From positions 10,286,001 through 10,350,000 of the forward strand of contig NC_091017.1 in the NCBI RefSeq assembly GCF_041296385.1: a DNA stretch of 64,000 nt. The letters are read 5' to 3'. The notes beneath the pieces were generated by a model. The model ran no database searches. It had not been told where the DNA came from and saw nothing but the letters and a program-made list of their open reading frames with translations. Source of the stretch: Aphelocoma coerulescens (taxonomy: Eukaryota > Chordata > Aves > Passeriformes > Corvidae). A program made the position numbers and the translations under genes. Below, in pieces: positions 58,766 to 64,000 of the stretch (the first letter of the stretch is position 1; each line of letters opens with the position of its first letter).

Positions 58766-60979
58766 GATTGACAGAAACATGAAAACCAGCTTGTTTTAAT
58801 CTTTCAGATAAGAACTTTTAGAAAATTTGCTGTGGGGAATGATATGTCTAAAGGAAGGACTTAAAATCTCATCTTTAGTTGTATACCAACAGAGAAAGAA
58901 TCTCAGGAAGTGGTAATAAAAGTATATAGATATTATATTTTTAGTGGAAATACACCTGAGGTTCAACCACTACTCTTCATACTAGAATGGCAACTTCACC
59001 TATAACCACTGGTAATAGTTACACATGAGAAAAGTGAATGAGAGGGCAAGGGTCTGGTTTCCACAGTACAAGGCAAAAAGTGTAATATTATCTCACTGAG
59101 ATTCTAACTCTTGGATTCCTTTGGGTCCAGTGCCCTCCAGATCAGTATTGAACAAGATCTATGACAGTTATTATAACGCATGCTAGATGAAGTTTTTTAA
59201 TTTTCCCAATAAAAAGCCAGGATATAGATGCACTGAGCTGTTGTATATACAGCTCTGCCTCAGTTTTTGTGTTCTCATCTGGGATCAAACTTCTATAAGT
59301 AAATGGAATTAAATATTAAATATTTTTGCCAAGAAAAATTTCCTTTGTTCAGATTAAAGAGACAGCATTGTGAGTTTATTCATGCTCCATCTGTTGTACT
59401 ATTTACTCCAGTGGCAACTTCAAAGCCTTTTAGCATTATCGAATGTTTGGGAAGAAATGGCAGTACAATATTTTCCCTCAGAGAGGGGAAAAAATATTTA
59501 AGAGTTCAAAAGTGAAAGAAATTTTTAGTCACTCAGTTGGCTGTTTAATCCACTATTTAATTGTATGTGTATTTATTTCTATTGATTTCTTTTTCTTTTA
59601 AAGACTGATGGAGAGAAAATAACTTGCAGCCTTCTTAACACAGGAACAATTACAGCAGGAACCCATATCCTTTATCACATGAACAATGCTATTCATAAAT
59701 GATGAAAATTTCAAAGGTTTGTTTCCTGCTGCTAATTTTGCTAGTGAGCTGAATTAGTGGGGCACTGCTGGGAACAGCAGGAGATCTTTGTGCTACTGTT
59801 TCAGAAAGGGAAAGATCTGATAGCTAGTGTTAATCATTAAAAAGCAGTTATTGTAGGTGTCAAAAAACCTCTGAAATATGGTTCCCTTTTTCCCTTCCAG
59901 CCTTCCCTCCTTACCCTCTTAGAAATTCAGCTGTAGGGAACTTAAAAAAAATCAACCAAACAAAAAAACCCACAAAAAACCTGATAACAACAAAACAAAA
60001 AAAAGTGGGTGATTAAAAACATGGTCTTGCAAAATGGCATAATGATAAGCTATTCCCTTTAAATTTGCATTGAACAGGACTTGAACAAAACAAGAAGAGC
60101 AGATTTTTGACTCCCTTACCCTGTTTATCTTCAGTCCGGCTTTTAAGCCATTTCAGTCCTCTCTTTTCTTGGTTGCACGATTCTGTCTGATTATAGACAT
60201 TAATAAATAAATCTGCAGATTTCAGTCTATTGTAGGAAAATGCATAATCTTGCTTGACACTCTACTCAAGTACTCACAGGAGCTGTTAAGGAGCTTAGTT
60301 CAGAACTGTGTTTCACAGCTTTTCTGGAATGTTTTGAAGTGACCTCATTTCCAACCTGGTAGTATCACTGTCTTCCTTCATGTTCAGATTTTAATTCAGA
60401 TTTGTTTTGTAACTAATTTTTAATTTTATTTTAACATAACACTTTAGAACTGTATAATACTCTTGAGACAGTTTTATTGTTGCTGGGCAGTGATAGCTAA
60501 AGACTTTCTTGTCTTGGTCATGCACACGTGCCCCAGATTGTGGTGGTACAACTGTATATAGGAGCATGCTGTAAAAAACAAGTGACTAGAAATAATCAAG
60601 TGGAGGAGAAAATAGTCTTCAAAAACATTGTCATTAAATATTATTGCTGTGATGCAAAAAAAGTGGTGTTGCAAAAGCAATAGAATCAGCACATGTGAAG
60701 TAGCAGTGAAAACTAACATGAATATCCTTTTAATGATGGTTATACTGTAAACATTCCCCAACATGTCACAGACTATACCTTCAATACACCTGTGTTTACT
60801 GAGAAATTCATTTGCACTTATTCAAGTGCCCAGAGCAGTAATTAAAAAGCTGTATTTTTTTGTAAGGAACACTTAGCACCTCCTTATAATAAAAGTGCTG
60901 TTTATACATGTGTGGGTTGGGATTTTGTGGAGAATAAAGACAGAGCTTCATGAGGTTGTTTGGTTGTTTTGGGGTTTTA
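58766..60979. other. gene-free AT-rich DNA
   Basis: No supported feature. A-rich stretch with CAAA units at about 59945-60005. Confidence 0.55.
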
Positions 60980-60985
60980 TTAACC

Positions 60986-61704
60986 TGTGGTGATGCAGTG
61001 TTTTTGTATGTTCTTTGTACCCTAATGGTTCATCCCTACCTTCCCCACTTCTATTCCCATTTGGCCTGTCCCAGATTCAAGCCGCTCCCCCAGTGCTCCC
61101 AATGTGGTTATCCCCTCCCCTTGTTCTGGCACCTTCCCTGACAATCGCCCAAACCCCTCCCCAAGTTCTGGACTGTTCTGTGCCTGTCACCAAAGCCCTC
61201 CCTAATTACCCTTATATGGTCCCCGTCAATCCCCCGAGACCCTGTCCCCTCGGATACCTCCCCTCTTGGAAATCCCCTAAACCTGGACGCCCCATTGGGG
61301 CATGTGACCCCTCTCCCTCCACCCCCCAAGACCATTGGACCAGATGTGAGTCCTTCCCTCCAGCGTCCCTCCCTCCTAATCCACCTATTGGTCCCTAGTT
61401 AGGATACTCCCCCTGTTCAACCTCTCCTTTATAAGGTGTAGCAATTCTGCAGCTGTGGCTTTTTCACCGAGGATCTCCTTCAATAAACTTGGATTACGTC
61501 CTGTGGCAAGCCTCCTTGCCGCTTTTTATCTTTCTCTTCCTGGAGGGCTGCTGACTGCCACAGCGCCTGGAGCCTTCGCTCCCCTGGGTAGAGCAGAGGC
61601 TTCAGAGGAGCAGTTTTTAAACTCTGTGCCTCAGGCTGCTCCCCACTCCTGCCGCACACTGCTGGAGCTAGCCTGGGCAGTGGACAGCAGTGGTCACTGC
61701 GACA
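60986..61704 (+). repeat. solo LTR with TTAACC target duplication
   Basis: Starts TGTGGTGATGCAGTG and ends CACTGCGACA. TTAACC at 60980-60985 and 61705-61710 is an exact 6-bp duplication. CCATTGG and CTATTGG inverted CCAAT boxes, TTTATAAG at 61428-61435 and AATAAA at 61482-61487 give a standard U3-R layout. Its ends resemble those of the minus-strand LTR at 22344-22972. The proline-rich open frames here are U3 sequence. Confidence 0.85.
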
Positions 61705-61710
61705 TTAACC

Positions 61711-64000
61711 CCAAAGTATGCAACAGAAATTCACAACCAAAAAAAATGCAGCACCAAGGTGTTAAAACCAAAGCGGCTTTAGTCATACCTTAGATTAAGG
61801 GTAGATTAAAAAACTCCCACTACAGAGAAACCTGGCAAAGGCAGCTGTCACAGTTAAGATCAAGAGGGAGCAGTGCTATGACCTGTCCTGCCCAGCACTG
61901 GGTTAATGACAAATTCGCACACAGAACTGGAGTTTGGCTATTAAGCCTGGCTAAAACCTCCCCAAATGATGCCATCTCATACTTTCCCTGGCAGTGTTTC
62001 ATTTCAATCCCACAGGGAGTACTGCAGCACAACGCGTCTTTCCCCCTCAGTGTTTGGGGGAAGAAAGTGGCAAAATAAAAATCAGTATTTCTTTCAATCG
62101 TGAATAACCTTTTGGCATATGTCATGTATTGTTTTCTTCATGCCAGCCAACTATCCTGGAATTAGGAGCTACTAGGTTGATAGAGTGTGGCTAGACTGCT
62201 TCAGTAACTGTGGTTTTAGATTTGTAGCTGTGAAGATTCTGCCTACAATTCTCCCACAATCCGAGTTACAATAAGCGATGTCTGTACTCCTTAGGCTATT
62301 TTCATTAGGTTAAGAATAACAAGCAAATCTGACTGCTGGCCCACTCCTGTATTTTAAATAGTTCTGACAGAAAAAAATCATGATGCAATCATCCTACTTC
62401 ATAACTTTTATAAAAAGCTTTAAACTGTAACCTATGTAATAGATTTTCACAAACAACTGCTAGTTCCTGGTTGCCAGTAGCAGACTGTGGCATTTTCTCA
62501 TTCTGTGATAAAAGAAGACCAAGTCCTTCATAGAGGAGTGAGAGGTAACACACACTTACTAGCCTTTTGCAGGAGGTAGACAGCAAAACTCAAAACATAC
62601 TCATTTTGAAGTTTTACTTCTTGGGCGGTGCTTCTGCTTTGCTGTTGTTTTTAACCAATAAAGTATGCTAAAGTAGCAAGTATCTAGTCAGCATCTGAAG
62701 ACTAGATTTTAATGTCACAAATATATTACTGATAAAGGGAAGAACACCTTTGTCAGCCCATTCCACCACATGGCTTCTGATCAGTAAATATATTTCACCT
62801 TCATGTTGTATATCTACTGCCTCAAATGCCTGGGTGACGACTTTGATCAAAGAAAATGCTAAGCATGTGCAGTTAGCATTACCATGCTATAAGCATGTGT
62901 ATTAGTGTTTTTGCCTGTATGGTCTGTAGTTAAAACCAAAGCTAAAACACACGTGAAAAAACCTCTTTCATCCAGAAATACGACTTATATATGGGAGTAA
63001 TACAGTCTTTTTCTGTTTAGCTGTTTCATGCTAAGGCTTCTTTTGCATTCTCCTGAACTGCAGAGGCAACACTCTGACCTCCCACCAAACTGTTCAAGTC
63101 ATTGGTTGCTACTGCATAATTCAGTTGTCAAATTACTGCAGATGCACAACAACATTGAAAGTCAGAGCTCAATGTAACTTCAGGCACTTACATCTCTAAT
63201 TTTTTCTCTCCCTGTACTAGCTCTCCATAGGGCAAGGTGAGTAACCCATACTGATAAGAGGAGAGCTGCCATGGGGTACTGTCAGATTGATGTTCAGCAG
63301 TCTCAAAAAAAATAGCATCTCTGGGAAAAAGTCCACCAGGACCATTGAGATAATCAACAGATCACTGCCACAGGGCACCTTACTCCCAGCTGTCTTCATT
63401 TTCACAGCTTTTCTTTCTCCCTTGGGAGCAGTGTAACATTCACTGCTCAAATGACTCAGGTCACTTCTGAGAGAAGTACACCTCAGTTTTGCCTTTCCCT
63501 GCACTCTCTGGTTAGTGTGTGCTGAATCAGCTCACAAAGCTCCATTAAATGCCAGACCTGATGCAGGGTAAACAGTGAAAGCACCCAGCCAAAGCAGAAA
63601 GCAAACCAGCATACACACAGAAACCTAATTCATCTTCAGGGATTACAATTACACTACAGCTGTGAACATAGATATTTTGTTTTCAAAACAAGAAAAAATA
63701 GGTGCAGGTTTTACATCTATGGGAGATCATCACAGCTGTATAAGTCATTTAACTTCGGGGTTTGTAATACTGGACAAAGAAAATCAGTTGTGTAAAGAAA
63801 ATGCAAATTTCTTCAAAGTACATTAATATCTACTTTTATACCACTGAGGGTTTTTTGCAGATCTTCCTCCCATGTAAAACAAACTGGACACAAGTAACGT
63901 AAAATCCATAGAAGTGCAACTGATTTATTGGAGTCAGGATTATAAAACTGGTCTGCTAAGTGTACAACCCCCATCAGCAAAAAAGAATAAAAGGGAATGA
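61711..64000. other. gene-free DNA to the window end
   Basis: No supported gene, RNA or repeat seen. Confidence 0.55.

Noticed and set aside
61015..61398. Proline-rich 127-codon frame
   Set aside because: It lies in the U3 of a solo LTR with exact target duplication.
1..64000. CRISPR arrays, bacterial operons, tRNA or rRNA genes
   Set aside because: None is visible; repeat content and gene structure are those of a vertebrate nuclear genome.

Overview
The window reads as a stretch of bird nuclear DNA, most likely from a songbird. It holds several CR1 LINE 3' ends with the avian ATTCTATGA-type tail, ERVL-type LTRs of the kind I know from zebra finch and chicken, and betaretrovirus-like proviruses whose env has a CX6CC transmembrane subunit. 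Most of it is AT-rich DNA with no recognisable gene. Ten LTR insertions in 64 kb is dense for a bird autosome and would fit a W chromosome or another repeat-rich region. That placement is inference only.

Layout. 1-12.3 kb: gene-free AT-rich DNA with two small CR1 tails. 12.35-14.04 kb: 3' end of an ERVL-like element on the minus strand (LTR with TATA, GC box and CCAAT, polypurine tract, internal sequence). 14.2-15.83 kb: a CR1 split by an insert carrying a long trinucleotide tract. 16.07-17.29 kb, minus: 'gene A', a GC-rich ORF of ten acidic repeats of about 22 residues, open apart from one nonsense codon. Its 5' side is cut off by provirus ERV-1 (17.29-22.13 kb, plus), which keeps an LTR, primer binding site, gag remnant, partial pol and env but has no 3' LTR. 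22.34-22.97 kb: solo LTR, minus. 23.39-24.93 kb: a 1.5 kb LTR. 28.1-28.6 and 36.9-37.15 kb: CR1 tails. 39.0-39.35 kb: probable LTR. 41.69-43.73 kb: a second provirus, ERV-2 (LTR, Lys-type primer binding site, repeat-bearing leader, splice donor, gag remnant, env fragment, no pol). It runs directly into 'gene B' (43.7-45.15 kb, minus): TATA box, short first exon, 134-bp intron, and a second exon of tandem 67-codon repeats with two in-frame TGA codons. 47.84-48.13 kb: a promoter-like motif cluster followed by a GGGGAA array. 52.98-56.02 kb: an ERVL LTR nested in a CR1, an inverted partner of the 23.4 kb LTR, and a further LTR nested at its edge. 56.57, 58.26 and 60.99 kb: three solo LTRs with exact 6-bp target duplications. 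The rest is gene-free.

No conventional, recognisable host gene with an intact frame was found. The items most worth a second look are genes A and B. Both are GC-rich, minus-strand, tandem-repeat ORFs of unknown function in an AT-poor-gene neighbourhood, and each abuts a plus-strand, 3'-truncated provirus. Neither matches a family I recognise. They could be members of multicopy bird gene families now decaying, or captured or rearranged sequence. Proviral reading frames are broken throughout and are described only as remnants.
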